From NCBI GenBank assembly GCA_021307315.1, contig JAJSPD010000161.1:1-42989 (forward strand): a DNA stretch of 42,989 bases, in the 5' to 3' direction. How positions within the stretch are numbered: position 1 is the first letter of the stretch; each line of letters starts with the position of its first letter. Source of the DNA: Bisporella sp. PMI_857 (Eukaryota; Ascomycota; Leotiomycetes; Helotiales; Helotiaceae). A model generated the notes under the pieces. The model was not told where the DNA came from. It saw nothing but the letters and a program-made list of their open reading frames with translations, and made no database searches. The position numbers were made by a program, and so were the translations under genes. Positions 12,261-21,713 of this stretch are shown here, piece by piece.

Positions 12261-13063
12261 TTTATTGTAAACTTGGACAGACTACGGTATGTGTGTACAG
12301 TACAGTAACAGGTTGCTCATTTTATGTCCATATCCAGTAAGATTTACATCATGTAACTTAGAAATATTATATATAATATGTAAATCCCTGGAAGCCACCA
12401 CATAGAAGATACCTTTCTAGTTACCTGACTCAATATGAGTGTCAGTATCCCCCTCTCTGGCTTTAATTTACACAATATACCATTGAAATTACTGTTTTTA
12501 TGCATTGATCGTGTGCCCTACTTAAAGTCTAAAATCTAATAAGTACATTACTCTAACGGCGAAATTATGTGCTCATAGGCAGAAGTGTAATTTGAGAGGT
12601 TGTCATCACAAGTCAGCCAAGTTGCTCCTGAGTTGCTGACAATAATACGAAGATACAGTAAAGGGCGAATTTCGCGACGCGAGTTTTATAGTTAACTTTT
12701 TTAAGCGGTCTCCAATTTCTGGCACTTGTGGCTGTGTACCCCTGCCCGATTGTACCCCAGAGTACCGTCGCATAATTGTCAGCTAGACGTGCCACAAACT
12801 CGGCTGACCAAAGGCAGATTCTGGCTTCTTAAATTGTCCACTTCGTCCTTCGTGCTAGGACAACCTGGCAGCACGTCCGATACAAAAGACTCGATCGGCT
12901 CTGGGCTTTCTTTGCAGCCATGCTACCTGCAACGAATATGCCATGCGATACAGTCTGCCCAATGATTGACTTCTGCCTTGCTCCGAGTATTCTGTGATAG
13001 TGGTACGGTGAGGGGTTGGTGCTCGCATGTGGGAGCCTGATCTTTAGTGCACATGGCGTGAGG
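12261..13063. other. no recognisable gene
   Basis: AT-rich DNA with open frames shorter than 80 codons and no recognisable domain. An AT-rich palindromic stretch occurs near 12365-12385 (ATATTATATATAATAT-like). Confidence 0.45.
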
Positions 13064-13068
13064 GATCG

Positions 13069-13369
13069 TGTTTAAATAGAAGAAGAAGGTTACAAGCCTG
13101 CAGAGAGTATAGGGTAAACGAGTCAATTGCTGAAGGTTGTAGAACCATGAATCTACAGGAGAGAAGCTATCTACTTATAGAGGTGTGTGATACTCCCACA
13201 TGAGTACCACATGCGTATTATCACATGTAACTAATACGTAGACTCGTCATCGAAGGCAAAAAATAAGTATCTATCCTCCGCAAGCATACTTACCACTTCC
13301 GCAAGCATACCTAAGTTACCGCTTCCGCAATAGGCTAGGTATAATTCTTAGACCTAACCTTGTTCAATA
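13069..13369 (+). mobile_element. solo LTR with 5-bp target duplication GATCG
   Basis: It begins TGTTTAAATAG and ends TTGTTCAATA, with GATCG directly on both sides (13064-13068 and 13370-13374). It aligns with the LTR at 22606-22854, sharing GAGTCAATTGCTGAA, CTACTTATAG, CGCAAGCATAC and CAATAGGCTAGGTAT. No internal retrotransposon sequence remains, so it is a recombination product. It ends about 190 bp before the start codon of the 2EXR-like gene and just before its TATA box. Confidence 0.88.
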
Positions 13370-13397
13370 GATCGGCTCAAGGATTCTCTTGCACAGG

Positions 13398-13404
13398 TAT
13401 AAAT
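13398..13404 (+). promoter_or_regulatory. TATA-like box of the 2EXR gene
   Basis: TATAAAT lies about 155 bp before the ATG at 13559 and is followed by a CT-rich stretch (CTCTCGTCTTTCTCTTCTG), a common fungal core-promoter layout. It sits 29 bp past the end of the solo LTR. Confidence 0.5.
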
Positions 13405-13558
13405 GCCCGCCTGCCCCGCGACCTACCTGCTCTCGTCTTTCTCTTCTGTTTTTCATATTTTTTAAGTAAAAAAACTGCTTATCACAACACTATCTGCCCA
13501 CGGCCATACGAGTCTCTGCATCCACGAACGCTATCTTCGAACGTTTCTACATTTCAAC

Positions 13559-14833
13559 ATGTCTTACCCTAAGTCTAAAAGACTATTGGCTACATTCGAC
13601 TCTCCGAAAGCAACATCACAAAAAAAAAGTACGTTATTGTCAGAGAAATCAGGATTTTACACACTAACCTAGACCGGAATAGGGAGACTTGATACTGCAA
13701 TCACGAACCAAGAGTACAACAACCTTTGCCTTAATCCATTTGGAAAGATTGATCGTGCCGATGGATACAACTCTGCTCGGAACGTTAAAATCAAAGGATT
13801 ATCGCAGACCGCCGCTGTGCCTATGCAACTCGTAACTCCAGAGCTAAAGGTGAATGAGTGCAAACTAGAAATGCGACGCACGCTGCAACTAGCACTGGAC
13901 GAATACTCACCATTAGATGATTGGCACGACGATTCGTACTCACTTGCGCTATCAGCTGCAGGAGATGCTAGAATGGCGCAGTTGCATCAGCTTGGTATCA
14001 CTGAAATGCATCCGCCACCAGAGTCCACGCTTCGTGATGCTCACTCGAAGTGGTCACCAGTCAAGTTGCAACCAGGATCGAAGCTACTCAATCTACCTCC
14101 TGAAATCAGAGACATGATATATCATCACACCTTTAGAGACATTGGCAAAGCATATTTCAAGGAACAGCTTCAAGGATTTTCTGGACGTCGGCCGAAATAC
14201 CTCTCGCCGGATCTTCTACCATTGGGCACGTGTCGACAAATATACGCCGAGGCCTCTGAGATCGCATATAGCGAGGCCACAACATTTCATTTTGCTGAGT
14301 ATCTACAACGATCATTGCCAATGATGATCAAGTATGCCGGTCCATACCGAATCGCGTTCTGGATTGCACCTAGCACCCCACTCATGATCGAACAGCATTT
14401 CAAGGACTTACTTAAGCTCAGGATTCGAAGTTTGACGATTTGCACTAGTTTTACAAGCTTGCCACTAACAGAGTTTACTAAGACACAATGGGCAAGACTA
14501 CTTTTCAGAATTGCGAGAGGTACAGCTAAGCTGGAAGAACTGCATATCTTGACAGGATGTGCTCTTGCACGTCCGTCTCGACAATCGGAAGATGAAAGGT
14601 CTAAACAACTGGATGGTGGTTTCGCACAGGATCTACGGAATGGATGGAACTCATTCGTCAGCCGTTGTCGCGAAAAAGCAGACTCGAATGTTCATGTAGA
14701 GGGTTTCTCAGATAGATCGAGGTCTACAACTACAACTCTTCGATTTAGCTTCGAGAGTTCCAAGATAGACAAGACCGTAGTTTTACATATAGCCTCAGTC
14801 GAGGCTAAAGTTAGAGGTAACTATATGTCTTGA
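13559..14833 (+). CDS. 2EXR/F-box-like fungal protein
   Basis: Exon 1 is 13559-13628 (MSYPKSKRLLATFDSPKATS...) and exon 2 is 13683-14833. The intron 13629-13682 (54 bp) has a GTACGT donor, a CTAAC branch site at 13663-13667 and a TAG acceptor. Both exon ends are phase 1, so the join is in frame, giving about 406 residues. Near residue 150 the protein has LLNLPPEIRDMIYHHTF followed by LLPLGTCRQIYAEASEIAY, the classic fungal F-box-like/2EXR (DUF7730-type) signature. Such proteins form large families; some may be F-box adaptors in ubiquitin ligases, but most have no known role. No frameshift or premature stop was seen, unlike most genes nearby. The exon 1 A-run before the donor should be checked in reads. 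Confidence 0.8.
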
Positions 14834-15004
14834 TCGCTGTAATGTAGAGCCAGTGAATTTTACTTAGCACGCACCTGAAGAGTATTCTGTCCCTGAAAGA
14901 GATTATCGTGAATTTTCAGGTGCCTCCAAAGAGGGCCTCAGAGTTGATGTAATGAAGAAGATGAAGTCTTCCGCACTAGAGGCAGCTGGTCCGCTTGATG
15001 TCAT

Positions 15005-15328
15005 CTAGGCAGTCCGTATCTGTACATCGCAAAAGTGCACCTGCAAAAGCTTAGGCAGGTCCCAATATCCGATGTGCACGATAATCGCGACACCAATAGC
15101 AGTTGCTAAAGCAATGCCGCACAACTTAAGAATTCGAAGGAATATCAGCTGAACAGAATGCAGTAGGTCTGTAATCCTCAAAGTTCGCCATAGAGCGGCT
15201 ATCGCTTCGCGACTCCGACGAGCTGTCCATTGGAGGCAGATCTGTAGATATCGAAAAACGAAATCGATAGCGCTTTGTAGTAGGATTCGCCCGGCATCCG
15301 AGATGTTGTGGTGAGCGAGGCCAATATT
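15005..15328 (-). CDS. possible C-terminal exon of a small membrane protein
   Basis: A minus-strand open frame with no start codon of its own begins after an upstream TAG and runs about 107 codons to the stop at 15007-15005. It contains a hydrophobic helix (KLCGIALATAIGVAIIVHIG), a good single transmembrane span, preceded by basic residues. Another frame, 15199-15603, overlaps it. It may be a terminal exon or relic of a small membrane-anchored protein. No family was recognised. Confidence 0.25.
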   Translation of the reverse strand, partial: NIGLAHHNISDAGRILLQSAIDFVFRYLQICLQWTARRSREAIAALWRTLRITDLLHSVQLIFLRILKLCGIALATAIGVAIIVHIGYWDLPKLLQVHFCDVQIRTA

Positions 15329-15953
15329 CTATGAGCAGTCGTATTCGAGGTAGTCCTCTGAATAAGATACATCTCGACCAGCCTTAACTCATGATGGAGA
15401 GTTCGATTGAGGACTACGGGATGATGACTTTCGTGGTGAAGAAAGAGCGAGTGGCCGCAGCAGACTCGGGTCGAACAAAGTAGTGGCTGTCTGGGCATCA
15501 GTAGGTCATCAGTGGGTTCTTGATCACCTTGCAACTTACTTTTGATCATGCTCTGGTTCAGCTCAGATTCGGGACTGCCAGGCTTGATGCCGTCGTGGTT
15601 CAAGAGTCGGATGGTTGTTGATGGGATGGTGCCAAGTTTGGCCCCTCAGTTTTGGTACTATGCATTGCGGGCGCATATGGTGGCGGCGGAGAAGATTAAA
15701 TAATTGGCCATCCCCACTTGATCAACGGCCGGCCAATTGTAGTGACCATCTTTCTCCCATTAGCATTTCGATTCAGATGGTTGGAGACGATATTCTGTAG
15801 TTTTGGGTTTCGCAGGACTGTACAGTAGAAGCTCATAGAAACCCGTAGAAACTCCAAGGAATTGGCCGCATGTCCTCTGCGTGAACACACGAGATGGCAA
15901 TCCGGCATCGATCTTTCCCTTCTTCCGCATCAACGATTGTTGACTCACAGGGC

Positions 15954-16751
15954 ATGACACGGAAAACGACTGGCTCGACGGCAATTGGGCCTCGGATTAT
16001 CGAACCCCAGAGTTTTTGACCTTTGACAGCCCCAGAGCTGGCACAGCTGCCGAACCGGCCAGCCCCGTAGCCCAACCAGCCAGCCAAGCCGTCGAACGAG
16101 TCGACGAACCAGGTGGCGATCATGTATTACCGCTTCTCCGACTTAGTGGTTGGAATGTAGACAAGCAATATGACAAGAATAATCCTGTATGTATCCACTA
16201 TGACTTTCGGTGGAAGATCTCCCAGCGTGAAAACATTAGAGCTAGGTATGTTTGTTCAGACACAGATCCCGATCTCGTACTAGCTCCGTGCGATTTTTGG
16301 AAAGTTGACTTCCAGGCACGACTTGAAAGCCTTTTGCAAGACGACGACAAGTTTCCCAGAGATACTTATGCGCGCGAAGAGACGATCATCGAGATATCCG
16401 TCGAGCGGAGCCGTCAGCGCGGCCTAACGAAACGCTACAAGAAGCTCGAGATCGATTGGCACAAAGTTGACGAGCACTTAGAAGGTCTTGGTGACTTGTT
16501 TGGTAAAGGGAAGACGATAACCTTCAGCATAGAGTTTGTTTACAAGGAAGTTACTCCTGATTCTACAGCGGCAAAGGGCAAGAAGAAGAAGAAAAGCACT
16601 ACGGAGGCTCAAAAGCTTCAGAGAGCAAGCTGCTGATGCTGGTCTTTGGACTCGATTCTACGAGAAATTTCGTTGCAGAGCCAAACACTGTAAGCAAGGA
16701 CCGCACTGCTTGGTGGATGATCGAGGAGACCACCATAAAATGCTGTATTGA
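15954..16751 (+). pseudogene. conserved-looking fungal orphan gene with two frameshifts
   Basis: A likely start is the ATG at 15954 (MTRKTTGSTAIGPRIIEPQS). That frame stops at 16017-16019, while the main frame runs on from about 16016 to 16635. A second shift near 16620, in an AGAGAG run, moves into the frame ending at 16751. The product would have an Ala/Pro-rich N-terminal part, an acidic/basic middle and a Lys-rich stretch (KGKKKKKS). A Cys/His cluster follows (CRAKHCKQGPHC), suggestive of a small metal-binding module. No function is recognised. Both shifts sit at simple runs (TTTTT and AG repeats), so sequencing indels are possible. Confidence 0.5.
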
Positions 16752-17195
16752 TGAGTACCATACTACGGTTCGACGTCTCCATTTAGAGCTCCAATCTTAA
16801 TGCTGGGAGGAAAGTGCTTTTGCTTTTCTATGAACAAGGTTGAATAGTACTGTTGGTACTTGTCAGGAATTGGCTTACGTAATAGGCCAAGGAATTAGGA
16901 AATCTCTTACATGTCTACAACGTAGATACAGATCATACAATACAAGCACACAACAACCCGTATTCTATCGACGTGATACCACTATTAAGATTATATTTCT
17001 GACAGTACTAAGGCACTATGGAGATCACATGACCCACCGGCGCATGACTAGCTAGCGCTTAGATAGAGAATAACAACAACGTCTATCATCACAAAGTATT
17101 GCAATACCGTTTGGACCGACAGAAATGAAACGCATGTGTAGGCATACATAGTATAATAATATTGGTGTCTGCAGAAATCCTGGGATTGACGCGAG
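16752..17195. other. no recognisable gene
   Basis: Short open frames only, no recognisable domain; the boundary between the orphan pseudogene and the transposon cluster. Confidence 0.45.
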
Positions 17196-17560
17196 TTGTG
17201 GCTCTCGGGGCCATCAATGACAAGGGGCGATATGTTCCCTTTGTACGCCTCTTTGTATGCTTCTCAAAGTGCTGAAGCCATTCAAAACCAAGCACAATCA
17301 CCTGGTATTTCTTCGCTGCACCATGTTGAGAGATGGTATTGTCCAGCGAAGATTACGAAAGGTGGAATGGTCCAGCCTTGCGCGTTGATTCCCTGGATCA
17401 CTGTAACCCATTCACGATTTCCTGGCTGTACCATTTTAGGTTGATAGCGCCACTCTGAGGCCGTAACAACCTTTGCCGTGGATGCGATGCCATCATAAAG
17501 CCTGTGTCGTCGAAATTGAAGATACCGTACTTAGCGAGACCACCATATTGTAGAATCTAG
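17196..17560 (-). pseudogene. pogo/Fot1 transposase fragment (DDE_1)
   Basis: Read on the minus strand, this encodes GLAKYGIFNFDDTGFM, IASTAKVVTASEWR, VQPGNREWVTVIQGINA and WTIPPFVIFAG. These are the first-Asp region and downstream core of a fungal DDE_1 (pogo/Fot1) transposase. The frame shifts once near 17480 and both ends of the gene are missing. Confidence 0.78.
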
Positions 17561-17625
17561 AGTAGAACCTAATACAACAACCAATTATTACCATATCCAT
17601 CAAGAGCAAGAGTGTGGCCTATTAA

Positions 17626-17706
17626 GTCCCCACCCGCGGAAGTCGGCACCCCTGTAGTCGTCACCTCGCTTAGCACACCGCAATTTGAATACCCACCTTA
17701 TTACAG
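17626..17706 (+). mobile_element. pogo element left-end fragment
   Basis: After TA (17624-17625) it begins AGTCCCCACCCG. Over about 60 bp, including GTAGTCGTCACCTCGCTTAG and CACACCGCAATTTGAATACC, it matches the left end of the element at 24353-26185. Nothing of the interior follows, so it is a truncated or deleted copy. Confidence 0.75.
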
Positions 17707-17829
17707 TCAAAGCTGGATATAAGGATGTGGTCCGGAGACAAGGTATATGTATATCCTTACAACCCAGGTATCCTTATGAAGAGGAACACGTGATCAAAAA
17801 TCCATTACGTTTCTTCTAGACTAGCTTCC

Positions 17830-18097
17830 CTAATAGGAAAAGCCATTAATTGTCGTCTGCCTTGCTATCGCCACCCTTTCCTGTGCAATATCCTTTCCTG
17901 CTTTATCCAAAGCTTGTATTGATGTTTAATCCGCGCTTTTACATTGAAGTATAAATTGCTGAAAAGTCTCAAGAGCGTAAACAGCTTCAGAAATAGACAC
18001 TTTAGAAACCTCGATATCATCTTCATCCTGTATCTCAACCTTTCTTTCTAAGTCCTCGCTATATAGCTTTACTACTGCCTCTAAAATGTTTACTTCA
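17830..18097 (-). pseudogene. C-terminal relic of a second pogo-type transposase
   Basis: On the minus strand this reads NEVNILEAVVKLYSEDLE, then ISEAVYALETFQQF, then a TAA in place of a likely CAA, then TSIQALDKAGKDIAQER. These are typical C-terminal residues of fungal DDE_1 transposases. The stop fits a C-to-T change in CpA. It is not collinear with 17196-17560 on the same strand, so it belongs to a separate copy. It ends where the MULE begins. Confidence 0.6.
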
Positions 18098-18432
18098 TTA
18101 TTTTTACGGCAAATATCTGGGATACCACCGAAAAGTGCCCATATTTCTCGGATACCACCACTTTATTTGGAGGTTTTCTCAACATACCACTTTTTTAAAA
18201 CAGTGGTATATGAGATAGCTTCCAAAAAAATGGTGGTATTTCAGAAATATCTCAAATACCATCATTTTTTTGGTGTATATCTGAAATACCATCATTTTGT
18301 CAGCAGATATCTAGTATACCACTGTTTTGCTGCCAAGATACTAAAATAAAGTACCACATGACCCACAAACTATTGAATTCAAATAATTATTTCTTTGAAA
18401 TCGTTCTTTTTTATTGTGTATTCGACAACAAT

Positions 18433-20085
18433 ATGGCTCTTTCTGTAGGCTCTACTTTTCCTGATATTTCGTCAGCAAAAAAAGCTATTAAAATCTTTAT
18501 TGTAGATGCTTCTGAATCATGGAAAGCTACTCATTCAGATAAAAAATGCTTCAATATTGTGTGCCGTACGCCGAAGCTGTGCAACTTCAAAATTAGAGCG
18601 TGTGATTCCAAAAAAAGAGGAGTAGTCATTACTCACTTAGAACCTCATACTTGCTCTCCTGCGAGTCACTTTAAGGCCTTGAATACGAATAGCTTGGAGT
18701 ATTTAATACCTCATCACCGTGCCTCGATTGTTGATAATTGTAGGATTACGCCAAAGCAAATTCAGTCGACTGAACGTCTTCAGTATTATAACAATATCCC
18801 GTACCTTCAGGCGTACCGTGTAAAGCAAGCTGTTCTCGAAGAGTTGTATGGTGATGAAACTGAATCTTTTGCGCTGTTTCCTAGCTATATCGAAAGATTT
18901 AAAGAAGCCGATAAGAACAATTACGCTGTACTTGAAACTCGGGCTGACGGCGTATTCCAAGCAGCTTTTTTTGCTCCAGGCCCTCTTCGTTCAGCCGCAA
19001 AACGTCTTCGTCAGTTTTTTGCTATCGACGGAACTCATACAAAATCGCGGTATCGTATGGTATTATTGATTTGCTGTGGTATCGACGCAAACGACAAAGT
19101 AGTTCCTTTAGCCTGGGCATTAGTACCTATTGAAGATCAGCGTTGGTGGAGCTGGTTTTTGCGTCATTTAAAGCTTGCTTTCCCAGTAACTTTACAAGCG
19201 CAGCATACTTTTATTTCTGATCGCGAGAAAGGTATGGCGAACGCTGTAGCAGAGGAGTATCCCGCAGCAATTCATCTTCACTGTTGTCAGCATATTGCAG
19301 ATAACTTACAGCAAAGATTTGGCAATAAAGTAAGGCCATTATTCTGGAGAGCTTGTAACGCAAAAACAAAGCAATTGTTCAAAGCCGAAATGATGAAAAT
19401 GAAAGAAGTCAATAAAGCTGCGTTCGATTACCTTTGCGATATCGACAAAAAGCTATGGACTAGAGCGTATTCTAAATATCCTCGGTTTGGCCATAATACT
19501 TCTAATATCGTTGAATCTCTAAATTCGGTTTGGAACAATTATCGACATATGCCTCCCCTTCAATTACTAGACGGTATTTATTTGTCAGTAACTGAAACGT
19601 GGTTTAAAAGGCGTTCAGCAATTAGCAAGTCAAATCACCTTGCCGACGTACCTATGGCTAGATTCAAAGATCGCTTTCATGCCTCTCGTCGATATCGAGT
19701 ATTTCTTTCGAATGAGACTATTGCGCAAGTCGAAGAGCCTACAACAAGTCGTAAATGGGTGGTCAATATCAATCAAAAACAATGCGACTGTGCAGATTTC
19801 TATGAGTATCAATCGCCTTGTTCTCACGCAATTGCAGCTGCAAGAGTTCTGCAAATTGATTCAGCCGATTTATTTGATAGCTACTTTACTACAGCGATTT
19901 ACAAGTCGACTTACCGCCATACAGTCATGCCAGTTTCAATCGAAAACCTTCTTCGCGATAATTCAATTAACGGCAAATATCTGGGATACCACCAAAAAGT
20001 GCCCATATTTCTCGGATACCACCACTTTATTTGGAGGCTTTCTCAAATACCACTTTTGATGGTATTTAAGAAAGCTTCCAAATAA
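18433..20085 (+). CDS. MULE transposase
   Basis: The frame is open from 18358. The ATG at 18433 (MALSVGSTFPDISSAKKAI) is preferred because upstream sequence belongs to the terminal repeat, giving about 550 residues. Order: N-terminal FAR1/WRKY-GCM1-like zinc region (CFNIVCRTPKLCNFKIRAC), then the MULE catalytic core with Asp in FFAIDGTHTKSRYR, Asp in FISDREKGMANAV followed by HCCQHIADNL, and Glu in NIVESLNSVWNN. Last is a SWIM zinc finger (CDCADFYEYQSPCSHA). It has no frameshift or stop, so it could be active. Odd: about the last 38 residues, after DNSI, are translated from the internal terminal-repeat copy, so the native C-terminus has been replaced. Confidence 0.9.
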   Translation: MALSVGSTFPDISSAKKAIKIFIVDASESWKATHSDKKCFNIVCRTPKLCNFKIRACDSKKRGVVITHLEPHTCSPASHFKALNTNSLEYLIPHHRASIVDNCRITPKQIQSTERLQYYNNIPYLQAYRVKQAVLEELYGDETESFALFPSYIERFKEADKNNYAVLETRADGVFQAAFFAPGPLRSAAKRLRQFFAIDGTHTKSRYRMVLLICCGIDANDKVVPLAWALVPIEDQRWWSWFLRHLKLAFPVTLQAQHTFISDREKGMANAVAEEYPAAIHLHCCQHIADNLQQRFGNKVRPLFWRACNAKTKQLFKAEMMKMKEVNKAAFDYLCDIDKKLWTRAYSKYPRFGHNTSNIVESLNSVWNNYRHMPPLQLLDGIYLSVTETWFKRRSAISKSNHLADVPMARFKDRFHASRRYRVFLSNETIAQVEEPTTSRKWVVNINQKQCDCADFYEYQSPCSHAIAAARVLQIDSADLFDSYFTTAIYKSTYRHTVMPVSIENLLRDNSINGKYLGYHQKVPIFLGYHHFIWRLSQIPLLMVFKKASK

Positions 20086-20107
20086 CTGGTGGTATTTCAG
20101 AAAGCCT
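19971..20107 (+). repeat. extra internal copy of the MULE terminal repeat
   Basis: Begins CGGCAAATATCTGGGATACC, in the same orientation as the left end at 18107, and matches it over about 130 bp with a few substitutions and an indel. It interrupts the 3' end of the transposase gene. This points to nested insertion of a related short element or to recombination between copies. Confidence 0.85.
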
Positions 20108-20303
20108 CCAACACTCGCTGTAGGCAAACTGTAAGTACGCTGTAAATAGAATATAGGCCTAAAATCAATGTACTTTTATTGCTTTTATTCCAAAAATCAA
20201 TTTATATTCTATACGCTTTTCCTGACTTTGTAAAAAATCGTAATTCAAGTGAATTAAACTCAATAAGTTCCTAATCGAAAACATTGTTATCGACCTTTAA
20301 AAG

Positions 20304-20331
20304 CTCGTCGTCGTCGTTGTCGTCGTCGCTA
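20304..20331 (+). repeat. GTC/GTT trinucleotide microsatellite
   Basis: A short imperfect run of CGT/TGT-type triplets inside the MULE interior (TCGTCGTCGTCGTTGTCGTC). Confidence 0.7.
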
Positions 20332-20576
20332 TTACGTAGCTCCAACATAATATCGACAGCCTACAGAAAGTGTAGCAGAAAAAAAGCAGCGGGAAAGATT
20401 GCAATACAACAGGTGAAAACACGTAACTAGCGATATAGTTGCAATAGTAATAAATTGATATTAAAAGTATACTTGTAAGTTTAACAGAAAAAACTTAACT
20501 GTGCTGTAACTGTAAGCCTGTAGCTGCTGTAGCCGTAAGTCTGTAAGTGCTGTAGCTGTATGCCTGTAGTTGTTGT

Positions 20577-20828
20577 TGTCACGGCCCTGACTTCTTAGAC
20601 GGAGCTCAGCACCGGACACCCCAGAGCTCGGACGGAGCTCAGCATCGGACATCCTAAAGCTCGCTTACTGGCCTCCGGCCAGCTTCCTGTATATAGAGCG
20701 CTGCTTTCCTTCCCTTCTTCTGTCTGTAGCTTGTTCTCTTAGCTATAGCAATTGATAGTTGTTCACACTTTTGAGTCCTTCCACCTGGATCTACGGATCG
20801 AGATCCCTGTTCAGCTTGAGTTGTTACA
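20577..20828 (-). mobile_element. solo LTR with 5-bp target duplication GTTGT
   Basis: On the plus strand it starts TGTCACGGCC and ends GAGTTGTTACA. GTTGT flanks it directly on both sides (20572-20576 and 20829-20833). It is the inverse-orientation relative of 6918-7120 and of the fragment at 30226-30282. It contains TATATAGAGCG, a likely LTR promoter. It is inserted inside the CTGTAGCTG repeat module of the MULE, so it is younger than that module. Confidence 0.88.
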
Positions 20829-20833
20829 GTTGT

Positions 20834-20946
20834 AGCTGTAAGCCTGTGGCTGCCGTAGCTGTAAGCCTGTAGCTGGCCATAAGCGAAGCGTGCCGCTTGC
20901 AGCCCTGAAAGTACTACAGCTGAAAAGCTTTCGGCTGGCTGTTACA
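20834..20946 (+). repeat. CTGTAGCTG / GGCCATAAGCG module, copy 1
   Basis: Tandem-like AGCCTGTAGCTG units, then GGCCATAAGCG, TGCCGCTTGCAGCCCTGAAA, and an end GGCTGTTACA that abuts the inner end of the MULE terminal repeat. The same order recurs at 42319-42568 and, inverted, at 32594-32745. More units of it lie before the solo LTR, at 20505-20571. Confidence 0.7.
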
Positions 20947-21255
20947 AAAAGAAGTATATCGCGTCGAATACGCAATAAAAAGAATGATTTCAAAGAAAGA
21001 ATTATTTGAATTCAATAGTTTGTGAGTCATGTAGTAATTTATTTTAGTATTTTAGCAACAAAACAGTAGTATAAAATGATGGTATTCCAGAAAGACAAGC
21101 ATTACACCTGTGTATTTCTGGGATACCACTGTTTTTTTGGAAGATATCTCATATACCACTGTTTTAAAAAAGTGGTACGTTGAGAAAGCCTCCAAATAAA
21201 GTGGTGGTATCCGAGAAATATGGGCACTTTTCGGTGGTATCCCAGATATTTGCCG

Positions 21256-21705
21256 TATAAAAATAGGTGGGTGAGAATGCCAAGCTATGTGGCGCAATGT
21301 GGCTGTTTAACGTATTCTCATTACTTTTGGCCGCGTCCTTCGTACCTTGCTAGAAAATTCCTGTTTCCCGACAGCCTCCGATCAAGTTTCAATTTATTTT
21401 ATGTCACGTTTGTTTTTTAACATGGTCCTGAAATACATCTCAACAATGCTTTTATGACTACAGCGTATCAAATTACTCAAAACAGTTATATTATTATATA
21501 CACAGCGGTTAGCCACAATTGAGCCACTAGCTGACCAACCAGTTTCAGCTGACAGCCAATTTTATTGAAGCCCACTGACATTCAATTCAAGCTAACAAAA
21601 TGACACCAGCATTTCAATACTCAATTCAAGAGATTCAAACAATGTTTGTTCGATTTTAATGTACAGTGTAGTATTTTACCGTAATTACGATTACGAATTG
21701 CTAAA
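21256..21705. other. no recognisable gene
   Basis: AT-rich spacer between the MULE and the hAT miniature element; no domain or long open frame was recognised. Confidence 0.45.
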
Positions 21706-21713
21706 ACTTCAAC

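Larger units (their letters stand above)
18107..21255 (+). mobile_element. Mutator-like element (MULE) with about 325-bp TIRs
   Basis: The left end (18107, CGGCAAATATCTGGGATACC) is repeated in inverted orientation at the right end (finishing at 21255). The pairing extends about 325 bp inward to about 18432 and 20930-20950, including ACAAACTATTGAATTCAAAT. It carries an uninterrupted transposase gene. Within it sit an extra direct copy of the terminal repeat (19971-20107), a solo LTR (20577-20828) and a CTGTAGCTG-rich module. The 9-mers flanking the two ends differ (TTATTTTTA against TATAAAAAT), so no target duplication is visible. The two ends may come from different insertions or have been rearranged. 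Confidence 0.85.

Noticed and set aside
13360..13572. 70-codon frame just before the 2EXR gene
   Set aside because: It spans the LTR end and the promoter/leader of the real gene and has no recognisable product.
18098..21264. Target duplication for the MULE
   Set aside because: The 9-mers beside the ends (TTATTTTTA and TATAAAAAT) are not direct repeats; their partial inverse likeness looks like AT-rich chance.
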